Assembly (NCBI RefSeq): GCF_020531985.1 | Contig: NZ_JAJAVQ010000007.1 | Location: forward strand, 1 to 64,000 | Direction of reading: 5' to 3' | Origin: Rheinheimera aquimaris | GTDB taxonomy: Bacteria > Pseudomonadota > Gammaproteobacteria > Enterobacterales > Alteromonadaceae | Length of the DNA: 64,000 nt | In this document: positions 9,360-18,639 of the stretch, piece after piece | Position numbering within the stretch: the first letter of the stretch is position 1 | Layout: each line of letters starts with the position of its first letter | Program-made: the position numbers and the translations under genes | The notes under the pieces: generated by a model | Told to the model about the DNA's origin: nothing | What the model saw: the letters and a program-made list of their open reading frames with translations, nothing else | The model's database searches: none

Positions 9360-9665
9360 TCAGACTCTGATATCGATCACAGTGCCCAGTACTTCATCGG
9401 CAGTTTGAATACTTTTTACATTTGCCTGAGCCAACCGCTCTTCCTGGCCAAGTTGCACCAGGCTGTCTGTCAGCGATACCGGTTTTTCCGCCGTCTGCTG
9501 GCGCTGAGCGGGCTCAGCAGCTTCAGTCTGGGCCACCGCCAGCTCTGTCTCATTCTGTCGGTTAACTTGGGTTTGCCGGTTAATATTCACCGTCGCGTCT
9601 GTAACGCCAGCACTGGCACGCGAGTACCCCTGTAACCCAGAATAAAATGCAGATTGAATGTCCAT
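9360..9665 (-). CDS. Small flagellar rod/hook-like protein
   Basis: The 101-residue protein begins MDIQSAFYSGLQGYSRASAGVTDA, shown here only as its first 24 positions' pattern: a short helix that resembles the N-terminal signature of flagellar rod and hook proteins (SAL..GLQG......VT..A.NI.N). Its C-terminus, KSIQTADEVLGTVIDIRV, resembles the FlgG/FlgE-type C-terminal helix. Between them is a short Gln/Glu-rich linker in place of the usual beta domains, so it looks like a minimal axial protein. It has a GGAG ribosome site and is followed after 4 nt by the SprA-like gene. No other flagellar genes are visible. Whether it is part of the flagellum is inference. Confidence 0.6.
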   Translation of the reverse strand: MDIQSAFYSGLQGYSRASAGVTDATVNINRQTQVNRQNETELAVAQTEAAEPAQRQQTAEKPVSLTDSLVQLGQEERLAQANVKSIQTADEVLGTVIDIRV

Positions 9666-9758
9666 GATACAACTCCGGTGACATTAGCAAATACTGGCTA
9701 ATTATTAACCAAAATGCCCCAAAAGGAAAGCTGTGCTAAGCGAGGTCTGCTGTGCTGG

Positions 9759-10520
9759 TTACAATTTGACGCCTACCCAATCACTTAGCCAATGATTAAA
9801 CGCTTCTGGGTGGGAGATAAAAGGGGCGTGAGAGGCATGTTCAATCACTGAAAGCTGCGCATTGCGGTTAAGTAGCTGCAACGCGTCAACCACATCAGCC
9901 GGCACCAACGCATCCAGCCGACCGAATATACCAGATATCGGTTGTGTCAACGCAGCGAACTCGGCCCGCAAATCCAGCTTCAATAACTGTAAGGCTCCGA
10001 CGACTGCTTCAGGCTGCGCAGCGGGATAAGCCATTATTGCCTGCCGCAGCGCTTTGATGTCCTCGCGGGCGTTACTACTACCCATAGCCTGAATCGCCAA
10101 AAAGCGCTCTATCGTTTGCGTTAGATTATTGCTCAGTGCCTGTGCAAACTGCTGCAGTACATGCTCTGCCATACCCGGCCAGTGTGCGTCAGCAACAAAA
10201 CACGGCGAAGCAGCCACCAACCCCAACTGCTTCACTTTGTGTGGGAAACGCTTCGCCAGACTTATTGCCAGCAAGCCGCCAAGTGACCAGCCACACAAAT
10301 AGCTGTCATCAGGGAGCTGCTCAGCCAATAGCTCAATCACGGCATCCAGCTGATAAGGTATAGGGTACTGCTGACTTAAACCAAAACCCGGTAAGTCAGG
10401 AGTCAGCAGCGAAACGTTATGTTCAAACTGGCTGGTAACAGAGCGCCAAACGCCCTGGTTCATGCCCCAGCCATGCAATAAAACCAGTGTCGGTTTGTCA
10501 GACATCATATCAGCTGCCAT
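9759..10520 (-). CDS. bioH: Pimeloyl-ACP methyl ester carboxylesterase
   Basis: The 253-residue alpha/beta hydrolase is about the size of E. coli BioH (256). Visible features are the oxyanion-hole motif LLHGWGMN, nucleophile elbow CGWSLGGL, Asp in GRLDALVP and His in HASHAPF. BioH removes the methyl ester from pimeloyl-ACP to release the precursor for biotin ring assembly in the cytoplasm. Context supports it: the divergent neighbour is comF/gntX and nfuA lies beyond, as around E. coli bioH. ATGs at 10508 and 10505 are alternative starts; no strong ribosome site separates them. Confidence 0.9.
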   Translation of the reverse strand: MAADMMSDKPTLVLLHGWGMNQGVWRSVTSQFEHNVSLLTPDLPGFGLSQQYPIPYQLDAVIELLAEQLPDDSYLCGWSLGGLLAISLAKRFPHKVKQLGLVAASPCFVADAHWPGMAEHVLQQFAQALSNNLTQTIERFLAIQAMGSSNAREDIKALRQAIMAYPAAQPEAVVGALQLLKLDLRAEFAALTQPISGIFGRLDALVPADVVDALQLLNRNAQLSVIEHASHAPFISHPEAFNHWLSDWVGVKL

Positions 10521-10563
10521 AGTTACAAAATTGTAAAATTAGAAAACGGATGTGCAGCAGCAT

Positions 10564-11265
10564 ATGCTAAGGTTATTAGCCAAACTCTGGCATTCAGTGT
10601 TGCCTACGCCCTGCCTGTGGTGCAGTTTACCGGTGCAGCATTTTCAGCGCCAGCTTTGCCACTCCTGCCAGCACGCGTTACCGTCTTTGCCCTATCAATT
10701 ATGCCATTACAATTTATTATGGCTGCCGCAGGTTGCGCGGGGTTTACCCGGCACCAGGCTTGATAGCTTACTTAGCATCAGTTACTACCAGCAGCCTTAC
10801 CGTCATTGGCTACAACGATGGAAATTTGCCCAGGATTACGCCGCAGGCGATCTGCTGCTACAGCAGTTCTCGGCGCTGCTGCGGCAGTATCAGTCGCAAC
10901 AAACCAACCTGCCAGACGCGATAACCTATGTACCAATGCACCCTACAAAACAACGTAAGCGAGGGTTTAATCCGGCACATTTGCTTGCTAAGCGGGCCTC
11001 GCAGCTACTGAAAATACCGCTGCTACCCTTGCTGGTACGGCCACAGGTTAACACAGCTCAGGTTGGACTGAACCGCAGGCAGCGGCTTAACAATCTTCGC
11101 TCAGCATTCAAGCTGGCTGAAAATGCTTCCATACCCGCCCGCATTGCGCTGGTAGACGATGTCATCACCACAGGCGCCACGGCAGATGCCTTGTGCCGAT
11201 TGCTGCGTCGCGCCGGAGCAACACACATCAGCCTGTGGACAGTAGCCGTCACCTTGGCAGATTAA
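10564..11265 (+). CDS. ComF/GntX-family phosphoribosyltransferase-like protein
   Basis: The protein of about 233 residues has an N-terminal zinc-ribbon-like part with two CxxC pairs (CLWC, CHSC). Its C-terminal type I phosphoribosyltransferase domain carries the PRPP-binding loop VDDVITTGAT. ComF in naturally competent bacteria helps move single-stranded DNA inside; E. coli GntX was named for gluconate utilisation, but its role is unclear. I prefer ATG at 10564 to the GTG at 10552, which has no room for a ribosome site. It is divergent from bioH, as in E. coli, and its stop overlaps the stop of the convergent peptidase by 4 nt. Confidence 0.88.
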   Translation: MLRLLAKLWHSVLPTPCLWCSLPVQHFQRQLCHSCQHALPSLPYQLCHYNLLWLPQVARGLPGTRLDSLLSISYYQQPYRHWLQRWKFAQDYAAGDLLLQQFSALLRQYQSQQTNLPDAITYVPMHPTKQRKRGFNPAHLLAKRASQLLKIPLLPLLVRPQVNTAQVGLNRRQRLNNLRSAFKLAENASIPARIALVDDVITTGATADALCRLLRRAGATHISLWTVAVTLAD

Positions 11266-13802
11266 TCTGCCGCCGTGCTAAATGCCGTGCCCAGATACAG
11301 AGCATTTATCAGCAAACGGCTGGAGCCGTAGAAATATCCCCTAAATACCGGGTTATCCGACATCGCTATTACCCTGCCTTTACCAATATTATGCGCCAGC
11401 ATCACCGCACTCTGGCTGATGCGCGGTATATACTCAGGTGCAGTATAACCGGCCAGTTGTGGTGAGCTGCTGTAAAGTGCCACATTAACAAATGGCATTG
11501 GGCTGGGTTGCAATAGCAAGGTACTGTTTTTAAATACCGGTAACGTTGTCCGTGTAAGGCCGAATGTCAGCGGATGGCTAAGGTCAAGTTCGGCCTGATA
11601 AATAGCACCGGCAATGCGTTGCTTGCCTGCCAGCATTTCCTTGTCCTGATAGCTCAGGTCATGACTCGGGATCAGGCTACTCATCTCTTCACCTTGCCAA
11701 ATGCCGGCTTTTAGTAAGCCCACTTTAGCCAGCCAGGCAGCGCCACGCTTATGCCCCCATAGTACGCCACCGCGCTGCGCCCACTCTTTGAGCTGGTTAA
11801 TCTCTTTCTCTTGCCACTGGTTATAATTGCCATCTGGCAAAATAATATGACTGTACTGGCTCAAATCAAGCTGACGCAAACGTTGTGGTTCGGCAAGCGT
11901 CGGAGATACACCAGCCAGGCGCTCCAGGTTATACCAGGCTTCGCCGGCTTCAGTAGAATTAATATCAGGCCCGGCCAATACCAATACCGTTGGCTGTAAA
12001 ACCGCAGCAAACCGGCGACTGCCCAAATCACTGCCCTGCGCAGTTAAGCCCGAACTAATAGGATATACCGGTACGGAAAACTGCTGCTGTACACGCTGCA
12101 GGCGGTTAAACCAGTCTGCTTCTGATTGTAAACCAGCGGCGACGACCATAGCCCCGGCACTAAAGCTGATATCGCTATCAATACTGCGGGCAGTGAAAGC
12201 CGCCATTGCTGCGCGAACCACCAACTTTTCCCGTAATAAAGCCTGCAGTAACAACGGTGCTTGCTGATCTTGCCAGTTAAACGCATAAGCATATTGATTT
12301 ACCGGCAACGCCTTGTTTTTCGCTGCACTGCTTTGCCAGGACGTGGTCAGCTGGGATTTCGCCGGCTCACGACTGATAGCGGAAAAGGCAATGTTGTAAG
12401 CATAAGGCAGTGTCCAGGCCGATACGTCATAAAAGGTGTTGTCGGCAAAATTCTTCTCAGTACTGAACATCGCTTTAACCAGGCGGAATTGCGGTTGCTG
12501 CAACGGCACATAATAGCTGTCACCGGCCGCATAACTGGTGTCGCCATCCTGCCAGTCACGGTTAAGCTGATACACTTCGACATGATGACGTTGCAATACA
12601 TCCAGCAAGGCTGCAAAACGCGTTTTGTCTGCAGATTCAGTCAGCATATAGCCTTTGGTTTTGCTATTTCTGGCTTGTTGCTGCGCAGACTTATAGAAAT
12701 CCTGCTGATAAGACAGTAGCTCTGTGCGTTTGCTAACAGCACCTTTGATCGTCGACAGCGATGCTGTCAGCTGGTTTTGAATAGTATCGCTAAACAGTAG
12801 CAAGCCATTGTCGGTGTCCTGGGCGTGCCCCCGACTGCTGGCCTGCTCAAATAAAATGCCAACACTGCCCTGAATATCAGGATAGGTTGAGCCTTTACCG
12901 ACGTAAAAATCATCAAAACTCTCTTCGGTGAAATACAGCTGTTTCGCCTGATCGAATGCAGCAGCATGAAAGTTGGCTAACTCTTGTGTCAGAACAAAAT
13001 TCCGCTTCGGAGTCAGCGGATAGTTGCGGCTTGGAATACCCGGTTGAAAAAAGAAAGTGCTGTCTTTACCCATTTCATGGTAATCAGCAACAATATTGGG
13101 CAACCATTGCTGATACTGGGCGATACGGGCCCGGCTTTCAGGGTGTTGCAATAACAACCAGTCACGGTTTAAATCAAACCAGTAATGGTTGGGACGGCCA
13201 TTCGGCCATGGCTCATTGTGCTCGCGATGTTGTGGGTCTGAAACAGCCATCATACCTTTATGGCTGTTAGCCCACTGCGCAAAACGATCATGACCATCCG
13301 GATTCAGGCTGGGCTGCAGCAGGATCACCGCCTTATCCAGCCAGCTGCGAACCTCTTCCGTTTCTGCCGCTGCCAGATACTGAGCTACCAGCAAAGCCGC
13401 ATTGGCGCCGCTGGGTTCATTACCATGTATGCTATAACCCAACCAGATAATGACCGGTGCATCGTCCGCTATACCTTCGCCATCGCGCACTGCATTAACG
13501 TGCTGCTGGCGTATTTGTTCCAGACGCTGCAAATTCTGCTCAGAAGAAATAACCAGCTGCAATAGCGGCCGCTGTTCATGGCTATAACCAATAGTGTCCA
13601 GCTGCGCCCGTGGTGATGCAGCAGCAAGCTGCTCCATATAGCGCTGGATCTGGTCGTGCCGGGCATGCCAGTCTCCCACCTGAAACCCCAATACCTGCTC
13701 TGGTGCAGGCAGGGTTGAATTTTGTACTGTCGGCACATATTTAGTTTGAGCAAAGCTGTAACCACTAAGCGCAAGCAGCGCCAGTAAAGTGTAATATTTC
13801 AT
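11262..13802 (-). CDS. Exported M14-family zinc carboxypeptidase-like protein
   Basis: The 846-residue protein has a signal peptide (MKYYTLLALLALSGYSFAQ). Its M14 domain spans roughly residues 30-330, with the zinc motif HGNEPSG (HxxE) and the downstream ADYHEMG that can supply the third ligand. The C-terminal third contains a glutamine-amidotransferase-like Rossmann segment (about 600-690, with ILPDGNYNQW and RGGVLWG), as in other long M14 proteins of marine proteobacteria. It probably trims peptides outside the cytoplasm. I moved the start to 13802, because GAGGAAA lies just upstream and the signal peptide begins there; a longer frame to 13856 has no such support. It separates comF from nfuA, which are neighbours in E. 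coli. Confidence 0.87.
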   Translation of the reverse strand: MKYYTLLALLALSGYSFAQTKYVPTVQNSTLPAPEQVLGFQVGDWHARHDQIQRYMEQLAAASPRAQLDTIGYSHEQRPLLQLVISSEQNLQRLEQIRQQHVNAVRDGEGIADDAPVIIWLGYSIHGNEPSGANAALLVAQYLAAAETEEVRSWLDKAVILLQPSLNPDGHDRFAQWANSHKGMMAVSDPQHREHNEPWPNGRPNHYWFDLNRDWLLLQHPESRARIAQYQQWLPNIVADYHEMGKDSTFFFQPGIPSRNYPLTPKRNFVLTQELANFHAAAFDQAKQLYFTEESFDDFYVGKGSTYPDIQGSVGILFEQASSRGHAQDTDNGLLLFSDTIQNQLTASLSTIKGAVSKRTELLSYQQDFYKSAQQQARNSKTKGYMLTESADKTRFAALLDVLQRHHVEVYQLNRDWQDGDTSYAAGDSYYVPLQQPQFRLVKAMFSTEKNFADNTFYDVSAWTLPYAYNIAFSAISREPAKSQLTTSWQSSAAKNKALPVNQYAYAFNWQDQQAPLLLQALLREKLVVRAAMAAFTARSIDSDISFSAGAMVVAAGLQSEADWFNRLQRVQQQFSVPVYPISSGLTAQGSDLGSRRFAAVLQPTVLVLAGPDINSTEAGEAWYNLERLAGVSPTLAEPQRLRQLDLSQYSHIILPDGNYNQWQEKEINQLKEWAQRGGVLWGHKRGAAWLAKVGLLKAGIWQGEEMSSLIPSHDLSYQDKEMLAGKQRIAGAIYQAELDLSHPLTFGLTRTTLPVFKNSTLLLQPSPMPFVNVALYSSSPQLAGYTAPEYIPRISQSAVMLAHNIGKGRVIAMSDNPVFRGYFYGSSRLLINALYLGTAFSTAAD

Positions 13803-13926
13803 TATTGATTTCCTCTGTGCTGCGGCTAAGTTAGCCAGAACAGATGCAAAACTCAAGCGGGGCTGGCATCACAGAAACAGGAGGAGTATCATAACCATTA
13901 ACCTAGTAATTTAGTCAGGTACTCTT

Positions 13927-14505
13927 ATGATTACGATTTCTGAACAGGCACAACAGCATTTTGCCAAGCTGTTATCGAAACAGCCTGCAGGCACAAATAT
14001 TCGGGTGTTTGTGGTTAACCCGGGCACTGCTCAAGCGGAATGTGGCGTATCTTACTGTCCGCCTGATGCAGTAGAAGACACAGATTTGACACTGAACTTT
14101 AACGGTTTTGATGCCGTTGTTGATAACGAAAGCAAACCCTTTTTGGTTGATGCTGAAATTGATTTTGTCACCGATCAGATGGGATCGCAGCTTACATTAA
14201 AAGCGCCGAACGCCAAAGTACGTAAGGTGAGTGACGATGCTTCCCTGGTGGAGCGGGTGCAGTATGTCATCGACAGCGAAATTAATCCTCAGTTGGCCAA
14301 TCACGGTGGCCGTGTATCAGTAATCGAGCTAACCAGCGATGGTGTTGCAGTGTTGCAGTTCGGCGGTGGTTGTAATGGCTGCTCGCAAGTCGACTTAACG
14401 CTGAAAGAAGGGATTGAAAAAGAGCTGCTGAACCGTTTTAGCGGTGAGTTAAGCGGTGTACGTGATATCACCGAACATCAGCGTGGCGAGCACTCTTACT
14501 ACTGA
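13927..14505 (+). CDS. nfuA: Fe-S cluster carrier protein NfuA
   Basis: The 192-residue protein has an A-type-like N-terminal domain (about 1-95), whose cysteines are not those of a true A-type carrier. Its C-terminal Nfu domain has the cluster-binding CxxC at C149 and C152 (GGGCNGCSQ). NfuA forms a dimer holding a 4Fe-4S cluster and passes it to target apoproteins, especially under oxidative stress or iron limitation. Length and domain order match E. coli NfuA (191). It is divergent from the M14 peptidase, with 124 bp between starts. A pair of competing hairpins follows the stop. Confidence 0.95.
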   Translation: MITISEQAQQHFAKLLSKQPAGTNIRVFVVNPGTAQAECGVSYCPPDAVEDTDLTLNFNGFDAVVDNESKPFLVDAEIDFVTDQMGSQLTLKAPNAKVRKVSDDASLVERVQYVIDSEINPQLANHGGRVSVIELTSDGVAVLQFGGGCNGCSQVDLTLKEGIEKELLNRFSGELSGVRDITEHQRGEHSYY

Positions 14506-14511
14506 TTTAAC

Positions 14512-14560
14512 GTAAGTGATACTTACTCGTGTCCGCAACGCTATTGGGGCGCGAGTAAGT
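14512..14560 (+). promoter_or_regulatory. Two mutually exclusive hairpins between nfuA and the deacetylase gene
   Basis: GTAAGT (14512-14517) can pair with ACTTAC (14521-14526) across a 3-nt loop. ACTTACTCG (14521-14529) can instead pair perfectly with CGAGTAAGT (14552-14560) across 22 nt. The shared middle arm means only one hairpin can form at a time. There is no U-run, so it is not a standard terminator. It might set mRNA stability or translation of the downstream gene; this is inference. Confidence 0.45.
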
Positions 14561-14583
14561 ACAGCTAATACCCGGACTCTGCA

Positions 14584-15600
14584 ATGTTGATACGTGTTTT
14601 TGTTTTGCTGTTGTTAACGGTCATCCAACCTGCTCAGGCAGCCGTCATGCTGATTTATCATCACGTTGCTACCGATACGCCCAGAGTTACCAGTGTCACG
14701 CCAGATGAATTGCGTCAGCACCTGCAGTACTTAAGAGATAACAGCTTTCAGGTAATCGGCCTTGATAAGCTGATTCATCAAATTAAAAACGGCGAACCGG
14801 TTGCTGATAACGCGGTAGTGATTACGTTCGATGACAGTTACGAAAATAACTTCAGTACTGCCCATCCGATTTTGCAGGAGTTTGGTTTTCCCTACACTAT
14901 CTTTATCAGCCCAGGTAGCATCGACAAAGGTGATGGCCCTTTGTTGAGCTGGAAGCAAGTAAAACAGATGTCTGATGATGGTGTGTTCGTTGCAAACCAC
15001 GCTATGTGGCATGAGCATATGGCACAACCAGAGCCGGGTGAAAGCCGGTCAGCCTGGCGTGAACGCATGAAACAGAGCATTCTGGCCGCCGAGGACAAAA
15101 TTGAACAGGTTACCGGGCAGCGCCATAAGTGGTTGGCTTATCCCTACGGCGAGTACAGTGTGGAGTTGGAGCAACTGGTCACAGAGCTTGGTTTCATTGG
15201 TATCGGCCAGCAATCAGGGGCTATCGGTAGCAACACAGTACTTAGCCGCATTCCGCGTTATCCGGCCGCTGGTCGTTATGCCCAGATGGATGACTTAAGC
15301 CAGAAGCTGCGTACGCTGTCATTTAATATCACTGACTATCATGGCGTTAATCCGGTATCGCCAGCCAACCCGCCAACACTGAAATTGACGCTTAAGATTG
15401 ATGATTTTCGCCCGGCGCAGTTACAATGCTTTGCCGGCAGCGAGGTTATCAAACCACAGTGGCATAACGATAATACCTTCAGTGTTACCGCAAGCTCGGT
15501 ACTGAAAGGCAGCCGGTCTCGATATAACTGCACCGCGCCTTCACTGAGTAAAAAAGGCTACTTCTACTGGTATTCACAGCCCTGGATTAACCAGCCTTAA
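14584..15600 (+). CDS. Exported polysaccharide deacetylase (NodB-type)
   Basis: The 338-residue protein has a signal peptide (about 1-19, ending AQA). The NodB deacetylase domain spans roughly residues 20-225, with IYHHV, the catalytic TFDDSYENN, NHAMWHEHM carrying metal-ligand histidines, and AYPYGEY. The C-terminal 100 residues form an additional beta-rich region with two cysteines. The family removes acetyl groups from N-acetylglucosamine polymers such as poly-GlcNAc or peptidoglycan; the substrate is not evident here. It follows nfuA by 78 bp on the same strand. Its last 14 nt overlap the convergent SCO gene. Confidence 0.88.
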   Translation: MLIRVFVLLLLTVIQPAQAAVMLIYHHVATDTPRVTSVTPDELRQHLQYLRDNSFQVIGLDKLIHQIKNGEPVADNAVVITFDDSYENNFSTAHPILQEFGFPYTIFISPGSIDKGDGPLLSWKQVKQMSDDGVFVANHAMWHEHMAQPEPGESRSAWRERMKQSILAAEDKIEQVTGQRHKWLAYPYGEYSVELEQLVTELGFIGIGQQSGAIGSNTVLSRIPRYPAAGRYAQMDDLSQKLRTLSFNITDYHGVNPVSPANPPTLKLTLKIDDFRPAQLQCFAGSEVIKPQWHNDNTFSVTASSVLKGSRSRYNCTAPSLSKKGYFYWYSQPWINQP

Positions 15601-16228
15601 GCTTGTTCAGTACCAACGGGAAATCTGCCAGTAATTGCTGGGCGTCGATAACGGGCAGCTCGCCCTGTTGCATCGGCGGCTTGAACATTGCCACCAGTTG
15701 GCCTTGCGGGTTAATCAATGCAACTGATGCACTGTGGTCGACCAGATAGTCCTCTGCAGTAGTGCTGCTAAGAGAATACATCAGCCCCAATTGGCGTACG
15801 AATGGAAATAGCTGATCATGCCCTGCTGTCATACCAAGCACATTAGCCTGCTCAAAGTAGCTGACATAGTTATTTAACTGTTCAATACTGTCGCGCTTGG
15901 GATCCACCGAAATAAACCAGATCTTAAGCGGTTGTTCCGTTAGCGCCGCCAGGTCCGGCTGCACTCCGGCCAGCTTTGCCAGCGTCAACGGGCATATATC
16001 CGGACAAGACGTATAACCAACAAAAGCCAGTGTCCAGTTACCATATAGACGCTCGCGATTGACAGCCTGGCCATGCTGATCTGTCAGCGCGAAGTCTGCC
16101 AGCGCTCTGGGCTGAGGATACACCAGTGCCAGTTTAGGCTCTGCATTTAGCTGTGACACCTGATAAAACACCAGCCCAGCAGCCAATGCCGTAATTGCCA
16201 ACAACAGATAACCAAGATTACGAAACAT
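15587..16228 (-). CDS. SCO1/SenC-family copper chaperone for cytochrome oxidase
   Basis: The 213-residue protein has an N-terminal membrane anchor (about 7-26) and a thioredoxin-fold domain with the copper/redox motif [10 protein letters not shown] (CxxxC). The partner histidine is in [12 protein letters not shown] proteins deliver copper to, or reduce, the CuA centre of oxidase subunit II at the periplasmic face. It is the last gene of the oxidase cluster, and its start overlaps the end of cyoE by 11 nt, indicating translational coupling. Its 3' end overlaps the convergent deacetylase gene. Confidence 0.93.
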   Translation of the reverse strand: MFRNLGYLLLAITALAAGLVFYQVSQLNAEPKLALVYPQPRALADFALTDQHGQAVNRERLYGNWTLAFVGYTSCPDICPLTLAKLAGVQPDLAALTEQPLKIWFISVDPKRDSIEQLNNYVSYFEQANVLGMTAGHDQLFPFVRQLGLMYSLSSTTAEDYLVDHSASVALINPQGQLVAMFKPPMQQGELPVIDAQQLLADFPLVLNKLKAG

Positions 16229-17129
16229 AAATAGGCGATACCTTAAAGTAATGGTCGACCAGTAACAGCAGGAATAATACCATCAGATGCACAATTGAAA
16301 ACTTAAAGGTCGCCATCGCCGTACCGGCATCCGGATTAAACTTCAACTTCCAGGCGTACTGCATAAACCTCAGGTTAAGCAAGGCACTGCCCAACAAGTA
16401 AATTGCACCACTCATACCAACTAAATACGGCATCAGACACACCAGAAAAAGTAATACTGTATAAAGACAGATCACGCTCTTCGTGAACTCAATACCGTGG
16501 GTAACCGGCAGCATTGGCATATTCACCTTGGCGTAGTCATCCCGCCGGTGGATTGCCAGCGCCCAGAAATGCGGTGGAGTCCAGGCAAAAATAATCATGA
16601 CCAGTAGCAAAGCATGGCCATGTAGCTCACCGGTCACAGCAGTCCACCCCAGCAGCGGAGGCATGGCACCAGCTAAACCGCCAATGACAATATTCTGCGG
16701 TGTAGCACGTTTTAAAAACATAGTGTACACCACCGCATAACCGAACAGGCTGGCCAGCGTTAACCAGGCCGTCAGGGCATTGACGGCAAAATAAAGTAAA
16801 ATAAAGCCGCTCAGCGCCAGCGTAAAGGCAAAACTGGCAGCCTGTACTGTACTGATACGGCCTTTTGCCACAGGCCGGCTGTAAGTACGGGCCATTTGTG
16901 CATCAATGCGTTTATCAACAACATGATTCATCGCTGCAGCAGCTGCAGACAGCAGGCCTATGCCCAGTGTCGCCATGACTAGCGTCGTCAGTTCAGGTAT
17001 GCCAGGCACCGCCAGCATCATGCCGACCCAGGCAGTCAGAACCAGCAAAGCCACAACTTTAGGCTTGGTCAGTTCCAGATAATCACGAACCCGGTTTATT
17101 CCCGGCCTTGCTTTCACAATGGCAGTCAT
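16218..17129 (-). CDS. cyoE: Protoheme IX farnesyltransferase (heme O synthase)
   Basis: The 303-residue polytopic UbiA-family prenyltransferase has the motifs [19 protein letters not shown] (aspartate-rich prenyl-diphosphate site) and [12 protein letters not shown]. It adds a farnesyl group to heme B, giving heme O for the oxidase in this cluster. It is named ctaB in some genomes. A GGAGGA ribosome site precedes the ATG, and ATGA overlap with ctaA shows coupled translation. Confidence 0.95.
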   Translation of the reverse strand: MTAIVKARPGINRVRDYLELTKPKVVALLVLTAWVGMMLAVPGIPELTTLVMATLGIGLLSAAAAAMNHVVDKRIDAQMARTYSRPVAKGRISTVQAASFAFTLALSGFILLYFAVNALTAWLTLASLFGYAVVYTMFLKRATPQNIVIGGLAGAMPPLLGWTAVTGELHGHALLLVMIIFAWTPPHFWALAIHRRDDYAKVNMPMLPVTHGIEFTKSVICLYTVLLFLVCLMPYLVGMSGAIYLLGSALLNLRFMQYAWKLKFNPDAGTAMATFKFSIVHLMVLFLLLLVDHYFKVSPIYVS

Positions 17130-18130
17130 AGTGTCTCCTCCGCTGAAAAGCGACTGCTGTGCCGCAGTTGCATATAGATAACCACCATCAGCATAAGCAA
17201 ATTAGCAGCAACAAAGTTATGCGCCACGGCATTTAGCAGCGGCAAGTGCAAAGCAACATTCATTACTCCCAGGCTAAACTGCACGAACAGCAGTGTCACA
17301 GCTGCCAGTGTTAATTTTCGCATCAGCGGTGCCTTTGCCCGACGCCATAGCTGCAGCAGAAAGGACGCCAGAATAACCAGGGTCACCAAAGCACCAAAGC
17401 GGTGAAGCACATGCACCGTCTGCCGGGCTTCAGCAGACATCACCCCGTATTCATAATCGTCATGCCCAAGGTGTAAATCAAATGCGTCGCTAAAATTCAG
17501 CCGCTCCAGCCATCCTTGTTCACAGACCGGTAACTCGATGCACGCCAGTGCTGCATAGTTAGCCGCTGTCCAGCCGCCAAGTGCAATTTGGCTAACCAGA
17601 ACAATGAGCGCCAGCACAGCAAAAGGTTTTAATGAAACCAGCTGCGGCTCCTGCACCTTGTAATCAGGGTGCAGTTTTAACCAGTACACTGCCAGCAAGC
17701 TAAGCAGAGTAAAACCGCCAAGCAGATGCCCCATGACCACCAAAGGCAGCAGGTTCAATGTTACTGTCCACATACCCAGTGCCGCCTGAAATACTACCAG
17801 CAACAACAGCACCGTCGGCACCGCCTTGGGGCTTTGCCTGCTGAACATGCTACTGAAGAAAATGGCTGCAATCAGCAGTCCCAGGCTACCGGCAAAATAG
17901 CGGTGCACCATTTCGTTCCAGGCTTTATGATGCACCAGCGGCCTGTCAGGAAAGGCCTGCTGTGCGGCGGCGATATGATGTTCCTGATGTGGCACTTTTA
18001 AAAATCCGTAACAACCCGGCCAATCGGGGCAACCCAAACCGGCATCAGTCAGGCGTGTATAGGCACCCAACAGTATTACACCCATGGTAAGAAAAATGGC
18101 GATGGTCGCCAGCCATTGTTGTTTTTTCAT
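17126..18130 (-). CDS. ctaA: Heme A synthase
   Basis: The 334-residue integral membrane protein has about eight helices. Conserved histidines occur in [30 protein letters not shown] and [11 protein letters not shown], which bind the two hemes of CtaA-type enzymes. It oxidises the heme O made by CyoE to heme A, the cofactor of aa3 oxidases. It overlaps cyoE by 4 nt and the upstream CxxxC-protein gene by 4 nt. Confidence 0.95.
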   Translation of the reverse strand: MKKQQWLATIAIFLTMGVILLGAYTRLTDAGLGCPDWPGCYGFLKVPHQEHHIAAAQQAFPDRPLVHHKAWNEMVHRYFAGSLGLLIAAIFFSSMFSRQSPKAVPTVLLLLVVFQAALGMWTVTLNLLPLVVMGHLLGGFTLLSLLAVYWLKLHPDYKVQEPQLVSLKPFAVLALIVLVSQIALGGWTAANYAALACIELPVCEQGWLERLNFSDAFDLHLGHDDYEYGVMSAEARQTVHVLHRFGALVTLVILASFLLQLWRRAKAPLMRKLTLAAVTLLFVQFSLGVMNVALHLPLLNAVAHNFVAANLLMLMVVIYMQLRHSSRFSAEETL

Positions 18131-18639
18131 GCGCTGGTCCGGTCGTAATTAAACAATTTAAGTAAATCCTGGCGGATAGCTTTGGCAACACCAGCCATAT
18201 CTGCATCTGTGGCCGGGGCAGGATAACTGAGTAAAACCAACCCTTGCTGATCGATTAAAAGAATATGCTTATTAAGCGTCTCTGGTATTGACCTTTCAGG
18301 CTGTAAGCTGCTGAAGACATTAAACTGTTCAGGGGGCTTGGTACCGCCAAGCAACACCGGCTGCAGCTGCTGTTGCTTGCGCCCCAGCCCAACATACAAT
18401 TGCTGCACTGTGAATAATGCCCGCTGACACTGACTGTCACATCCCTCAGCCGCCGGAACAGCCAAACGCCAATGCGCTTTTTCCGTTGTTGCAGGTAACA
18501 GAAACACCTCAGTCTGCTGCCACTGGCCGTGGCTTGAAGCTCCGCGGCTAAACCAGCCCATTTCTAATACCAGCTTGGCGGCCGCCAGTGGTAAAGCGCA
18601 ACACAGGATAAACAACAGCAGAAACTTCTTTTTATTCAT
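18127..18639 (-). CDS. Membrane-anchored CxxxC protein of the oxidase cluster, function unknown
   Basis: The 170-residue protein has one N-terminal membrane helix (about 6-24) and a soluble domain, predicted periplasmic. It contains GCDSQCQRALF, a CxxxC pair in a context reminiscent of SCO-like thioredoxin folds, and near the C-terminus KHILLIDQQGLVLLSYP, like the end of a SCO domain. Comparable unnamed proteins sit between SURF1 and ctaA in other gammaproteobacterial oxidase clusters. A role in copper or thiol handling during oxidase assembly is inference. I moved the start to 18639, which has GGGGGAAGG upstream; a longer frame to 18747 would run far into SURF1. It overlaps SURF1 by 8 nt. 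Confidence 0.82.
   Translation of the reverse strand: MNKKKFLLLFILCCALPLAAAKLVLEMGWFSRGASSHGQWQQTEVFLLPATTEKAHWRLAVPAAEGCDSQCQRALFTVQQLYVGLGRKQQQLQPVLLGGTKPPEQFNVFSSLQPERSIPETLNKHILLIDQQGLVLLSYPAPATDADMAGVAKAIRQDLLKLFNYDRTSA

Noticed and set aside
9730-9756. Two GCTGTGCT direct repeats 19 bp apart downstream of bioH
   Set aside because: Eight-base repeats in a 93-bp gap are expected by chance often enough; no further support.
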